Shown here: positions 26,503 through 35,821 of the stretch, in pieces
How the letters are laid out: every line of letters begins with the position of its first letter
Position numbering within the stretch: position 1 is the stretch's first letter
DNA from: DATNPX01 sp036702975
GTDB taxonomy: Bacteria > Cyanobacteriota > Vampirovibrionia > Obscuribacterales > Obscuribacteraceae
NCBI GenBank assembly: GCA_036702975.1
Contig: DATNPX010000026.1
Coordinates: 172,102-236,101, forward strand
Reading direction: 5' to 3'
Length of the DNA stretch: 64,000 nt
Program-made: the position numbers and the translations under genes
The notes under the pieces: generated by a model
What the model was told of the DNA's origin: nothing
The model's input: only the letters and a program-made list of their open reading frames with translations
Databases searched by the model: none

Positions 26503-27201
26503 ATGACAGTCTTGGTAGCGCCTTCAATACTCTCAGCTGATTTCTCAAAACTCGGCGAAGAGATAAAGAAAGCAGAGAACGGAAAAGCAGACTGGATTCA
26601 CGTCGACGTCATGGACGGACAGTTTGTGCCCAATTTGACAATCGGTATGCCGGTCGTCAAAGGCATTCGCCCGCATACAAAACTGCCGCTAGATGTGCAT
26701 TTGATGATCGTCGAACCGGACCGTTACCTGGATGAGTTCGCCAAAGCTGGGGCTGACATGCTGACGGTGCACACTGAGGCTTGCATACACCTACAAAGAA
26801 CACTTTCGCACATACGCGCTCTCGGCAAAAAAGCAGGCGTTGCCCTCAATCCAGGCACATCGCCAGACTCGCTGCGTTATGTGCTGAACGATATTGATCT
26901 TGTTTTGGTTATGACTGTCAATCCGGGGTTTGGCGGACAGAAATTCTTGAGCAGCGTTTTGCCCAAAATTCGCGAAATACGCCAGATGTTTGATGATGCC
27001 GATCTGCCTGATGTGAACATTTCAGTTGACGGGGGCATCACACCCGATACCGCAGCTCTAGTCTTCGAGGCAGGCGCAAATGTAGTGGTAGCAGGCAACA
27101 GCATTTATGGACAGAAAGACGTTGCTCAAGCCATTGCCCAATTACGTGCAGCAGGATCGAACAAAACACAGGCGCCAAGCTCTTCTGTCAAAGCGAGTTA
27201 G
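26503..27201 (+). CDS. rpe: ribulose-phosphate 3-epimerase
   Basis: Interconverts ribulose-5-P and xylulose-5-P in the pentose-phosphate pathway. The TIM-barrel hallmarks are in order: VAPSILSADFSKLGEEI, WIHVDVMDGQFVPNLTIG, DVHLMIVEPDRY, VMTVNPGFGGQKF and SVDGGITPDT, giving the metal-binding His/Asp set. I start at the ATG at 26503 because the family begins a few residues before APSILSAD; an in-frame ATG at 26467 would add 12 residues. This makes 232 residues plus a Ser/Lys tail. It is divergent from the acyl-CoA dehydrogenase. Confidence 0.95.
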   Translation: MTVLVAPSILSADFSKLGEEIKKAENGKADWIHVDVMDGQFVPNLTIGMPVVKGIRPHTKLPLDVHLMIVEPDRYLDEFAKAGADMLTVHTEACIHLQRTLSHIRALGKKAGVALNPGTSPDSLRYVLNDIDLVLVMTVNPGFGGQKFLSSVLPKIREIRQMFDDADLPDVNISVDGGITPDTAALVFEAGANVVVAGNSIYGQKDVAQAIAQLRAAGSNKTQAPSSSVKAS

Positions 27202-27280
27202 ATACGACAAAGAGACTTTATTCACGACAAATTAGTTAGAATGGCGATAATAGCTGGAATCCAGTAGAAAGGAGTTGGTG

Positions 27281-27877
27281 ATGTCGGGTAAATTTATCAA
27301 ATCAAGCAAGACTTTGATAAGCAGTCTTCTGGCAAGCTCAAGTGTCGTCCTGCTGGCGGCAGGGATGGCGAGCGCGAAAGAAGACTTTTACGTCGACACT
27401 TCCGCCATCGGTCAGAGCAAAGATGGAGTCGTCCAATCCGATCAATTGCTCGAGTTGGGCACACCGACAGCAGACTCGCTGCGCCTTGAAGGTGAGCAGT
27501 TTTTGCGCATGGGTAACTTAGACCGCGCCATCATGGTTTTGCAAAAATCAGTAGAAATGGCACCGTCTGACATGGATGGTCGCATTCTCTATGCGACTGC
27601 TCTAGAAAAGAAACTAAAGAGTCAAGATGATAGAGATCCGCAGCTGTACAACTTTCTCGTAAAGCAGTGGCTTTATGTGCTAAAGAAAGCAGATTTTCTC
27701 GATCAAAACGCAGTCGGTCAGTCCCATCTTGTGGCGCTCACTGGCACATATCCTCGAAAATATGAGTCGAGAGCGAGGTTCTTGTCGCGAGTGATGCTGC
27801 CTCTTAACGATGACGCGCGAGAAGAGCTGAACAAACGCAAATTCACGGCTGCTAAAACTGACCCCAACACCTTCTAA
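27281..27877 (+). CDS. secreted TPR-like protein
   Basis: Function unknown. The ATG at 27281 follows AAAGGAG with 6-base spacing, which rules out the TTG two codons upstream. A signal peptide of about 33 residues ends MASA-K. A tetratricopeptide-like pair of helices (SLRLEGEQFLRMGNLDRAIM, then VEMAPSDMDGRILYATALEKK) covers residues 65-110, followed by a helical C-terminal domain. It is probably a periplasmic scaffold. It stands 80 bases after rpe on the same strand and may be transcribed with it. Confidence 0.75.
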   Translation: MSGKFIKSSKTLISSLLASSSVVLLAAGMASAKEDFYVDTSAIGQSKDGVVQSDQLLELGTPTADSLRLEGEQFLRMGNLDRAIMVLQKSVEMAPSDMDGRILYATALEKKLKSQDDRDPQLYNFLVKQWLYVLKKADFLDQNAVGQSHLVALTGTYPRKYESRARFLSRVMLPLNDDAREELNKRKFTAAKTDPNTF

Positions 27878-27976
27878 GATTAGCCCGGTCCTGCGGTCAC
27901 CAAAGTTTGAATCTTGACTCTAGCTCTACGGCTATAGTCTTAGCTGGCGAACGGCGCGTCCAGTGGCATCGGTTGA

Positions 27977-28156
27977 CTATCTGAGCTTGACGATTGATGT
28001 ACGCGATTGGCGGTCGATCAGCATCAATGTGTTGTTCAACTCACCGACCATTCGGAGCACGCTCAGAGCGCTTCTCAATTCATGAATCGACTTTATGCCG
28101 TCGTCGATCTTTTTGATCATCGCTTTGTCATTGCTGTTGTTCAATTGCTCGTTCAT
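27977..28156 (-). CDS. small helical protein (59 aa)
   Basis: Not recognised. Starting at the ATG with GAGGGG 6 bases upstream, the frame codes for a mostly helical, charged protein (IKKIDDGIKSIHELRSALSVL) with no cysteine. A longer start 11 codons upstream lacks a ribosome site. It is upstream of the 86-codon gap before the ABC locus and on the opposite strand from the TPR gene. Coding status rests on the ribosome site and plausible codon use only. Confidence 0.5.
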   Translation of the reverse strand: MNEQLNNSNDKAMIKKIDDGIKSIHELRSALSVLRMVGELNNTLMLIDRQSRTSIVKLR

Positions 28157-28261
28157 CGTTCGCCCCTCGCTACTGCGCGCTGCTTCCATGTCTAATGTTT
28201 TAAAGCAGAGTTGTTGCAGGTTTATTACAGCAGCGAAAGTTCTTTTTTATTCTGATCTCTT

Positions 28262-30223
28262 TTAAATCTTCGCCCTACGTATCTCAAAACCGATAAGCAT
28301 CAGACCAGCCACGGTGGAAGTCACTATGGCCACCCCCAGAGCCAAACTGGGCTCTTTCAGACCGGCGACCTGAGCCCAGATCAGGAACGAATTATGACAG
28401 GCATGCAAAATCATTGCGGGGTAGATAGAACCACTCCAGGCGACCAGAGCAGTCAAAACAATTCCTAGACAGGCTGTGCTCAAGAAACGATAGGTGCTTA
28501 GATGGAAGGCACCGAAAACAACACCGACAGTGACAATCAATACTCCAAACTGGAGTTTGCGTCGCAACAAGCCGAGCACAGCACCTCTAAATAAAAGCTC
28601 TTCACAGATACCCGGCAAAACGCCAAAGACCAGGAGCGCAACAGGTAAAGAGCGTCCAGCAGGCATGACCATTTCCAGAAAAGTCTTTGAAAGACTCTCT
28701 GGCACTGGCAAAATCAACGACTGTAATTGCGAGACAACTAAGGACAAAAGTGCCATAGCCGGACTAAGAAAAACTGCAGCAACAAGTAGACGCCAGGAAG
28801 GTAGCTTCAACGAGAGCGTCTCCTTGAAAGGAAGCCGGAGAAAGCTCATGGCTAAGAGAGCTGGACCAAGAACTCCAATTAGTTGTGAGGCAACCGTGCC
28901 CCAGAGAGCATCCCAGGCCTGCAAGGACTGTCCGGCGTAAAACATAAGAAGGAAGGAGACGGATAAAAGGACGACTACTTCCGGCAAATAGTCACCGGTA
29001 CGACGCCGCGCTTCACGCGGCATGCTGGAACGGTCGAGTAGATCTAGCCGGCTGAAGGAGTTCACGGTCAATTTACCAGCAACGAAGGCATAAAAAGATG
29101 AGACAAGAAAGATCAGCAGTAGTCCAAACCAGTCTTTCGTGCCAACAATCACCTCCCTCATCGCGAAACAGATATTTCCTATTGGCATGAGCGACAATGC
29201 AGACACTAGTTTAGTGTCGTGAATGTTTATCACCGCAAGTGGTGCCATGACCACCATCATAAAGGGAAGATAGTATCCCTGCGCCTGCTGAAAAGACTTG
29301 CACTTACTGGCAAGAAGAACACTAAGGGAAGACAGAATTATCACCAAAGGAATCGTCAGGACAAAAAGCAAGAGAAGAGATTCAGAGGAGACACCAGCGA
29401 ATGAGAATATACGGTCTTTGCGATGTGAAAGCATAGAGATCATTACATAGAAGCTAAGTAACCCAAGAGAGACAGCTGTCTGACCCAAAAGACAGACAAC
29501 GGAAAGTTTTGCCAGCACGACATCACGAGTCTCTACCGGCGATACCATCAAGAGTGGCATAGTGCCTCGTTCGTTTTCACCCGTGAATAGGTCGATCGAA
29601 GGACTCAACAATGTGATTACGATTACGAGCAACAGCATTAGAGGCAAGATGCGCGACATGTTATATGTGCTTGTAGAGGCAGTTTGCCCGTCTTCGTGAA
29701 ATTGAAGATGCGGTTGTGGCGGAATCTCAAGCCCACATTCTTTAATACGTTCATTCCTCAACTTGCCTTGCAGACTGGCTAGAGCCTTGCTCACTCGAGC
29801 AAAGGCGAAAATAGCGTTACTATGCTGCGCATCATAGATTACCTGCACGGCCGGTGTTGCATTCATTTGGCGAAGCGAGGGCCAGAAGTCCGGACCAATC
29901 TGAATAGCAAGATCTATATTGCCTTTTCTAACGCTAGCGTCAGGGTCACATCCGGCAGCCGGCGGAACAAACTTGATCGAAGGATCGATAGCTGACAACG
30001 AGTCTCGCAATTTATTGTCACTGTCCTCCCCGAATATAGCTACTGAAAACTTCTGGCGTTCGATATGGGTGATTGATCGGTCTACAACTACTTGAGTTCC
30101 GGCGATGAGCACCTGTAGGAAGACAATCGGAACAAAAGCCATGACAAGCAGATTTTTGTAATCACGAGCAACCTCAATGATCTCTTTGCGAAAAACAGTT
30201 CGAATATCTGAGAATCTCGTCAA
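28262..30223 (-). CDS. ABC-2 permease fused to a CPBP-family intramembrane protease
   Basis: Residues about 1-395 are a NatB-like ABC-2 permease: an N-terminal helix, an exterior loop of about 180 residues, then six helices with the FTGENERGTMPLLMVSP cytoplasmic signature. Residues about 420-653 are a CPBP (CAAX-like) protease with eight helices and all motifs: EELLFR (E541, E542, R546), FGAFH (H574) and HACHN (H607, N611). The frame extends 53 codons further upstream into natA, but that part is out of family; the TTG at 30223 with GAGG 5 bases upstream begins just after the natA stop. It is the third gene of the natB-natA-fusion set. Permease/CPBP fusions are known next to Nat-type transporters. 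Confidence 0.88.
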   Translation of the reverse strand: MTRFSDIRTVFRKEIIEVARDYKNLLVMAFVPIVFLQVLIAGTQVVVDRSITHIERQKFSVAIFGEDSDNKLRDSLSAIDPSIKFVPPAAGCDPDASVRKGNIDLAIQIGPDFWPSLRQMNATPAVQVIYDAQHSNAIFAFARVSKALASLQGKLRNERIKECGLEIPPQPHLQFHEDGQTASTSTYNMSRILPLMLLLVIVITLLSPSIDLFTGENERGTMPLLMVSPVETRDVVLAKLSVVCLLGQTAVSLGLLSFYVMISMLSHRKDRIFSFAGVSSESLLLLFVLTIPLVIILSSLSVLLASKCKSFQQAQGYYLPFMMVVMAPLAVINIHDTKLVSALSLMPIGNICFAMREVIVGTKDWFGLLLIFLVSSFYAFVAGKLTVNSFSRLDLLDRSSMPREARRRTGDYLPEVVVLLSVSFLLMFYAGQSLQAWDALWGTVASQLIGVLGPALLAMSFLRLPFKETLSLKLPSWRLLVAAVFLSPAMALLSLVVSQLQSLILPVPESLSKTFLEMVMPAGRSLPVALLVFGVLPGICEELLFRGAVLGLLRRKLQFGVLIVTVGVVFGAFHLSTYRFLSTACLGIVLTALVAWSGSIYPAMILHACHNSFLIWAQVAGLKEPSLALGVAIVTSTVAGLMLIGFEIRRAKI

Positions 30224-30240
30224 TTCAACCTCGCTGCCTG

Positions 30241-30993
30241 CTAAATTACTTCGCCAAATTTCTGCTTTACGATTGCGACAAAAATATCTTCGAGATAGTG
30301 CTCGCCGGTTTCCACTCTCAACTCCTGCAATGTGCCGACAGAAAGTAGCTGCCCACGATGAATGATGCCAATGCGGTCGCACAACTTCTCAGCCTCACTC
30401 ATGATATGAGTAGACATAAGAATGCACTTCCCTTCATCCTTACATTTCACGATGAACTGCTGCATGGCTCTGATCGTTAGAACATCCAGTCCGGAAGTAG
30501 GTTCATCAAGTATTAAAACAGGCGGATCGTGAACTATCGCCCTGGCGATCGAGACCTTTTGACGCATTCCAGTGGAGAGTTTTTCACAACGAGTATCAGA
30601 GAACTCGTTCATGCCTAGGAGTTCAACAACGGCTGCAACGCGCTCTTTCAATTTCTCTTCAGGATAATGACTCAGACGACCGAAATATGAAAGAAGCTCT
30701 CGTGGCGTCAGACGCTCGTATAAACCTGTCTCGGCAGAGAGATACCCGATCGAACGCCGAACATCTTTCGCCTGAGTCAATATGTCGTAGCCGCAAATCT
30801 GTGCAGTGCCGCTAGTCGGTTTCAATATCGTGGCGATCATCCTGAGAGTTGTGCTCTTGCCAGCACCATTTGGACCGAGCAAACCAAAGATTTCACCCGG
30901 ACCGCACTGCAGGCTCACAGACTTAACCGCAAGCACTTCCCCCTTGCGTGCATCATGAAACACCTTTGTCAAATCGTGCAAACGAATTGTCAT
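30241..30993 (-). CDS. ABC transporter ATP-binding protein (NatA-like)
   Basis: The motor subunit of an ABC-2 exporter. Walker A GLLGPNGAGKSTTL, signature LSTGMRQKVSIARAI, Walker B VLILDEPTSGLD and the switch His in MSTHIMSEAEKLCD are all intact. The length of 250 residues is typical. It overlaps the end of the upstream permease gene by four bases (ATGA) and the fusion permease follows within about 20 bases, so the three make one unit. Similarity to NatA suggests Na+ or peptide/antibiotic extrusion, but the substrate cannot be deduced. Confidence 0.93.
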   Translation of the reverse strand: MTIRLHDLTKVFHDARKGEVLAVKSVSLQCGPGEIFGLLGPNGAGKSTTLRMIATILKPTSGTAQICGYDILTQAKDVRRSIGYLSAETGLYERLTPRELLSYFGRLSHYPEEKLKERVAAVVELLGMNEFSDTRCEKLSTGMRQKVSIARAIVHDPPVLILDEPTSGLDVLTIRAMQQFIVKCKDEGKCILMSTHIMSEAEKLCDRIGIIHRGQLLSVGTLQELRVETGEHYLEDIFVAIVKQKFGEVI

Positions 30994-32234
30994 TTACTTT
31001 CTGCACCGCCTGAAAACAGTTCCTTAATCTGCACTTTTCCTTCCAGAAAATCCTCACGTCCAACAATCTTGCCAATGAGAGCAAAAGCGAAAATTATAAG
31101 AACAAGATTTTCAGAGATGGCGAATGCGCAAAGTCCATAGTCGAGGGGCTCCGAGAATGCTTCTCGTAAGCACAAAACCAGGTTAAATCCTGGAAAGAAG
31201 ACATTGCTCGACGACAATTCTAAATTTGGATAGCAGAGCAAAATCGGAATCACCATCAAAACCAGCACAGGAACAGTAAGAATGTTCTGCGCTTCTTTGA
31301 AAGAACGCGACGATTGAACCATGAGCAAAAAAACAGAGACAATCTCGAGCGTAATCGTCACAAAACAAACGAACATCAAAAGTAGCTGATCGGGATGGAA
31401 ATTACCGAACAGGCTGCCACCACCGAGCTTGCTCAATAGCCTCTGCGCTGCTGGCTGGGCACTCAGAACGCCATAAACCATCAGCATACTCAGGAAGTTG
31501 ACTGCGCCGGAGATCAATGCAACTGTGGTTGTGGCAATACTTTTCCCGAGCACAAGCGCATATCGGTCAACAGGCAAGATGAGTGTACTGTCTAAAGTGC
31601 GTTTCTCACGCTCCTCCGGAAAAGCACAAACGGTCGGATAGATCGCCCCCACGCCTACCATTAGCAGCGCAAATCCACTGATAGCAGGAAGCACGTAACT
31701 AGTGAGCTCAGACATCGGGGCAAGGTTCTTGAGTTTAATTTTGAAGATCTGCAAAAAATCTGGGGAGCGATGAGCAGCTTTCAGTTTTTCATCAATAAGA
31801 TTTTGGTGGCTCTCATGAACAAGCTGCAGCAAACGGCCTTTCACCATTGCGGTGTCAGTTGACGTGCCATTTAGGATGACGTCAACATCTTCAGACTCAG
31901 CATTTGTGCGAATAATCGCGTCTACCTCACCGGCGTGCAGTGCAGCGAGCGCCGCTGCACCCTGCGCTGTCGATTTTGATGCCTCTTTGAATAGCTGTTC
32001 CAGTCCTGTCGGTGACACCTTAGTCAAACTTGTGGAAGGTTCAAAAGCGACGACCAGATGTTTATTTTGAGAGAGACTCTCTTGCCACAGTTGACTCTCG
32101 AAGGTTCCAATTACCAAAAGCGGATACCCGACCATAGGCAACAACACAGAATAAATGAGGACATGAGCATCGCGAAAAAAGTGCAAAAGCTCCTTTTTGG
32201 CGATGGTGAAAATGTCAGCGGCTGTAGAGTGCAT
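30990..32234 (-). CDS. ABC-2 type permease (NatB-like)
   Basis: A membrane subunit with an N-terminal helix (about residues 25-45), an extracytoplasmic loop of about 140 residues, and a C-terminal block of six helices. The FPEEREKRTLDSTLILPVDR segment is the conserved cytoplasmic element of NatB/YhaP-type permeases. It pairs with the ATPase through a four-base overlap and with the permease/CPBP fusion as probable heterodimer. The length of 414 residues fits. Confidence 0.88.
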   Translation of the reverse strand: MHSTAADIFTIAKKELLHFFRDAHVLIYSVLLPMVGYPLLVIGTFESQLWQESLSQNKHLVVAFEPSTSLTKVSPTGLEQLFKEASKSTAQGAAALAALHAGEVDAIIRTNAESEDVDVILNGTSTDTAMVKGRLLQLVHESHQNLIDEKLKAAHRSPDFLQIFKIKLKNLAPMSELTSYVLPAISGFALLMVGVGAIYPTVCAFPEEREKRTLDSTLILPVDRYALVLGKSIATTTVALISGAVNFLSMLMVYGVLSAQPAAQRLLSKLGGGSLFGNFHPDQLLLMFVCFVTITLEIVSVFLLMVQSSRSFKEAQNILTVPVLVLMVIPILLCYPNLELSSSNVFFPGFNLVLCLREAFSEPLDYGLCAFAISENLVLIIFAFALIGKIVGREDFLEGKVQIKELFSGGAESK

Positions 32235-32369
32235 CTCGCTATTTTGTCACATCCCGGTATCATCTTTGGCATCGCATAAATTTCGCACAGTTCAGCTGGA
32301 CTACAAACGCTGACCGGCTCTATGACAGCGCAAATCGCCTGGAATAGCCGAAAAAAAGTAGGCTCCAGT

Positions 32370-32837
32370 TCAGGATACACCTTTCAAGTGCTCGTCACTT
32401 AAAGGAGGTTTGGCGGCTTTGCGCTTGGCAAAAAATAAAATTGTGTTTTTTATCATGCGGAAGGCACCAAATAGAGTGCACACCAATCCCAGCGCCATCC
32501 AAACCATCGATGGATGTGTACTCATCATCATCAAACGAGCGGTTCTCACGGCCGGTGGTAAACAGTCATCAGGTAGATGATAACCAATCTCTAAAACACA
32601 GCCGATGCCGAAGTTACAGATGCCGAAAATGAGCCACGTCCAACCAGCTGGATAGAACCACAAGAGCGGGAAAAAACCGAGAAGAAGAAAAAAATCGGCA
32701 ATCCAGCTTAGGTTTGAACTCGGTGGCAAAACGAAACACAGGCCAAACCCAAGCGTCCACAAAACAGCGGAAACGATGGCAGAAAATTTGCCCTGGTTGG
32801 GGCGCGAAGATTTAGTTTCTGTTCGCGTTTCCTGCAT
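32370..32837 (-). CDS. hypothetical membrane protein (155 aa)
   Basis: Not recognised. It has three to four hydrophobic segments (about residues 20-37, 44-62, 66-85 and 108-130) and a positively charged C-terminus rich in Lys, so the tail is probably cytoplasmic. The ATG at 32837 is used; an in-frame TTG at 32879 would add 14 residues, with no good ribosome site for either. It lies just downstream of the TOPRIM gene on the same strand and upstream of the Nat locus, and could belong to either. Confidence 0.6.
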   Translation of the reverse strand: MQETRTETKSSRPNQGKFSAIVSAVLWTLGFGLCFVLPPSSNLSWIADFFLLLGFFPLLWFYPAGWTWLIFGICNFGIGCVLEIGYHLPDDCLPPAVRTARLMMMSTHPSMVWMALGLVCTLFGAFRMIKNTILFFAKRKAAKPPLSDEHLKGVS

Positions 32838-32893
32838 TTCCACAAATACTGACCAATAGCTGTTACCATCGTATCGCAAAAGGATCTACCAGG

Positions 32894-34090
32894 CTACTTC
32901 GAAAGACCGGCAATTAACTCTTTAATTGGCAGTGGAATTTTGGCTGTGTCACACACATTTTTAGAGATGACACGTGCGAAACCAGTCTTATCAAACGTGC
33001 CTCGATTGCGTTTTCGCCATAGGCGTTCGAGAGAATCCTGATTGCTATCTCCGAGCAAGTCTTGTGCCGTCACCTCTGCATAAATTGCCTCGCCACCGAG
33101 CTCGGCAAAATAAGCATTTGTCAAATCGACTATAAGCTCTCGTGGGAATTTCTCTTCAATTGCACCTCCTTCTAGTACAAATAAGCGATCGCCGTTTTTC
33201 AAAACGGCAGCAATCGCCTGAGCCTGACTTTCAACATCTCCATCGAGAACACAATCGATAGGAATTTTCACGCTAGCCCGTAAGGCTGGATATCGCTTAG
33301 TGAGCTGATTTGCACCGCCAACAGGCTGCACGAATATCGCCCGTTCGTTCCAGCCGGCTTGAAGACACTTAGCAAAATGCGGCAGTAGAATTTGTTCTGT
33401 CACACCCTCTACTAGTATGACGCGATTGGGCAAAAAACCTGGAGGGAGTGAGCTTCGTCTTTGTGCTAAAACATCAAGAAAAATTTCATTGAACTGGCGA
33501 AAGTTGTCATCAATTGCACTATATTTGGTACTACTAAGAGTCGACTCACTGTGCTGAAGGACAAGTGCCACAAACTCTGCTCGGGGATCAAAAGTCCATT
33601 CTCCTGGCTGCAGAAGCCGAAACCAGTCCGGCGAAGTGGCAACGCGGTGCGCTACGAAGGCAAACTGCTGTGGTTCTAATTTATATTCGCTCAAACCTGC
33701 CAGTAGCGATTTAACGAAATCATTTGATTTTTGCTCCAAAGACAACTGACGCGGTCTTGAGAGACAAAAATCAAAAGCAGACTCATGAAAAAGGATAAGC
33801 TCGCGTAACGCTAGCCCAGCCGAGAAAAAAGCATTCAATATTTGGCGTGGGCTGCCGCAATCAGCCGGCGCAAGAGCGGCGGTCTCCGCTGAAGCACTGA
33901 GTCCGTAAACGCCTGCAAACAGACTCTCCTGGAGAGATATCGATTCCACATCCAATCCGGTTTGTGCGCGCAACCGACTAAGATTTTTCAACAACCGAAT
34001 CCAACGATTGTGAGGTTCTTCAAATGTCCATAGGCGCTGAATAGCGGTCCAAAATTCAGCATCGGTGGCTGTTCTGCGTTTTTCAAACAC
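32894..34090 (-). CDS. stand-alone OLD-family TOPRIM protein
   Basis: The C-terminal half is an OLD-type TOPRIM nuclease domain (about residues 222-320): NRVILVEGVTEQILLPHFA with E228, a VGGANQL turn, VLDGDVES with D283 and D285, and VLEGGAIEEKFPRELI. This is the metal-binding arrangement of OLD/GajA-like nucleases. The N-terminal 220 residues are mostly helical with a Trp-rich start and contain no Walker A or ABC signature, so the ATPase domain normally fused to this TOPRIM is absent. The terminal 75 residues look helical. No helicase or other defence gene is adjacent; a small membrane protein gene follows within about 60 bases. A role in DNA repair or phage defence is inferred from the family only. 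Confidence 0.78.
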   Translation of the reverse strand: MFEKRRTATDAEFWTAIQRLWTFEEPHNRWIRLLKNLSRLRAQTGLDVESISLQESLFAGVYGLSASAETAALAPADCGSPRQILNAFFSAGLALRELILFHESAFDFCLSRPRQLSLEQKSNDFVKSLLAGLSEYKLEPQQFAFVAHRVATSPDWFRLLQPGEWTFDPRAEFVALVLQHSESTLSSTKYSAIDDNFRQFNEIFLDVLAQRRSSLPPGFLPNRVILVEGVTEQILLPHFAKCLQAGWNERAIFVQPVGGANQLTKRYPALRASVKIPIDCVLDGDVESQAQAIAAVLKNGDRLFVLEGGAIEEKFPRELIVDLTNAYFAELGGEAIYAEVTAQDLLGDSNQDSLERLWRKRNRGTFDKTGFARVISKNVCDTAKIPLPIKELIAGLSK

Positions 34091-34285
34091 GCTAAAAATA
34101 TCCTTCAGGCTAACGAATTATGAATTGCTTATCTGAAATACACGGTCGCCCAAAGAGCTTGCATCCCAGGCGTTTGCGGGAAGCAAGTGCATTCATATGT
34201 GGATTTCCCCATTTTCAACCGCCAAATTATTGATTACTCTAGTGGTTCAGTCATTTTATCGCAGGCCGTAATAGCGGCTCATCTC

Positions 34286-35686
34286 ATGATCGCCACACAA
34301 GAGCTAGATCTAGAAAAAGAAACGAAAGTCACGGTCGATCAGATCATCGTGGAAGGCTCGACGTGGGCTGCTATCTGGCACATGTCCTGGCCACTCCTTT
34401 TGAATATGATGACGATATCGTTTGCCAGCTTCGTCGACGTATGGGTCGCTGGAAAATTAGGTCCTGATGCTCAAGCAGCGATAGGTATAGGCGGCCAGAT
34501 CTGGTTTCTCATGGTCATTTTAGCCGTTGCTTTATCGGCTGGCACGACCGCACTTGTAAGTCGTTACTGGGGTGCAAAAGACTATGAGCAGGCAATTGAG
34601 GCTTGTAGGCAATCGCTGCTTTTTTCATTGATCTTCGGCATCTGTTCTACCGCCGTCGGTTTGCTTTTTGCCCCGATACTGTTGAAATTGTTAGGGGCGT
34701 CACCCTCGGTGCAAGAAGTGGGTTGGCAGTTTATTCGTGTCGACCTGCTTTCTCAGACGCCCTTCACCATATTGTGGGTGCTTAACGCCATCTTCAGGGC
34801 GAAGGGAAACGCACGCGTTCCCATGTTGCTCTGGGCGATCATGACCACATTGATCATCACTCTTGATTTTGTACTCTGCCTGGGTCCCTTCCACATTGGC
34901 GTGGCAGGGCTTGGATTGTCGTGGTTCCTTGCCTCCTTCTTCGGCCTCGGTCTGGGACTATACATCCTTGCCAAATCAGATATTGGTGCCTGCTTAGATC
35001 CAAAGCTGTTCATTCAGCACGGCATCTCCAAAGTCTGGATCAAAAGAATTTTGAACGTAGGTCTTCCAGCGTGTGTGCAGGATCTCGCATGGGTAGGCGG
35101 AAACTTCGCCCTCTTCCTGATTTTTGCTCACACTGCTAACCCTACCGCCACACAAGCAGCTTGGGCTGTCGGATTCAGGACTGAAGAAGTCTTTGCCGGC
35201 ATGCCAATCTATGCCCTGAGCATGGCGGTTGCAACAATAGTGGGTCAAAATCTCGGGGCCAAAAAGCCTGCTAGAGCAGAGACCGCCGGTTGGCAAGTCG
35301 CCACTATTGGTGGTGCATACAATCTGCTCGTGGGAATTGCCATGCTTTTTCTCGCCAAGCAGTTTGGGTCGCAAATGAGTGCTGATGCCGCTATCACTAC
35401 TTATACTACTCAATACTTCCAGATATGCGGGCTCACCCAACCGTTTTTCGCCGTCTGGTTGATCCTCTTTGGCGCCATGCAAGGCGCCGGCTACACTAAG
35501 TGGCCTATGTGGGTCGGCACCTTCTCTATGACTGCGTTAAGACTCCCGCTCGCCTGGTTGTTGACATTGAATATGCACATGGGTCCATCAGGAACCTGGC
35601 TAGCAATGGCAATTTCAACGGTCGTTGTCGGCTCCCTCGCTCTGTGGCGATTCAAAACTGGTGTTTGGAAAACCCAGGAAATCTAG
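34286..35686 (+). CDS. MATE-family efflux transporter
   Basis: A predicted cation-coupled multidrug or metabolite exporter. Twelve hydrophobic helices are readable in two halves, with PLLLNMMTISFASFVDVWVAGKLGP at helix 1-2, TTALVSRYWGAKD after helix 3 and the second-half VGQNLGAKKPARAE matching the first. The length of about 466 residues is normal. The ATG at 34286 is used; the frame remains open for 33 codons upstream without family similarity. A hairpin with a following T-rich stretch lies 30 bases past the stop. Substrate unknown. Confidence 0.92.
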   Translation: MIATQELDLEKETKVTVDQIIVEGSTWAAIWHMSWPLLLNMMTISFASFVDVWVAGKLGPDAQAAIGIGGQIWFLMVILAVALSAGTTALVSRYWGAKDYEQAIEACRQSLLFSLIFGICSTAVGLLFAPILLKLLGASPSVQEVGWQFIRVDLLSQTPFTILWVLNAIFRAKGNARVPMLLWAIMTTLIITLDFVLCLGPFHIGVAGLGLSWFLASFFGLGLGLYILAKSDIGACLDPKLFIQHGISKVWIKRILNVGLPACVQDLAWVGGNFALFLIFAHTANPTATQAAWAVGFRTEEVFAGMPIYALSMAVATIVGQNLGAKKPARAETAGWQVATIGGAYNLLVGIAMLFLAKQFGSQMSADAAITTYTTQYFQICGLTQPFFAVWLILFGAMQGAGYTKWPMWVGTFSMTALRLPLAWLLTLNMHMGPSGTWLAMAISTVVVGSLALWRFKTGVWKTQEI

Positions 35687-35716
35687 GTTTGCGCTGACCT
35701 GTCAGATTTTGCTCGC

Positions 35717-35734
35717 ACTTTGCTGATGCAAAGT
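35717..35734 (+). terminator. possible terminator of the MATE gene
   Basis: A 7-bp stem ACTTTGC/GCAAAGT with a TGAT loop, 30 bases after the stop. The tract that follows is only moderately T-rich. Confidence 0.4.
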
Positions 35735-35821
35735 TTGCAAGATTTTGAACTCTTTGCACCAAAATTGCGTATTAAGAATTGGAAAGCACGCAGCTGGTAA
35801 CTTAGCTCGGGAGGTTTTGGC

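Noticed and set aside
30224..30382. 53 extra N-terminal residues for the ABC-2/CPBP fusion
   Set aside because: They run inside the natA coding region, have no similarity, and a TTG with GAGG 5 bases upstream lies just after the natA stop.
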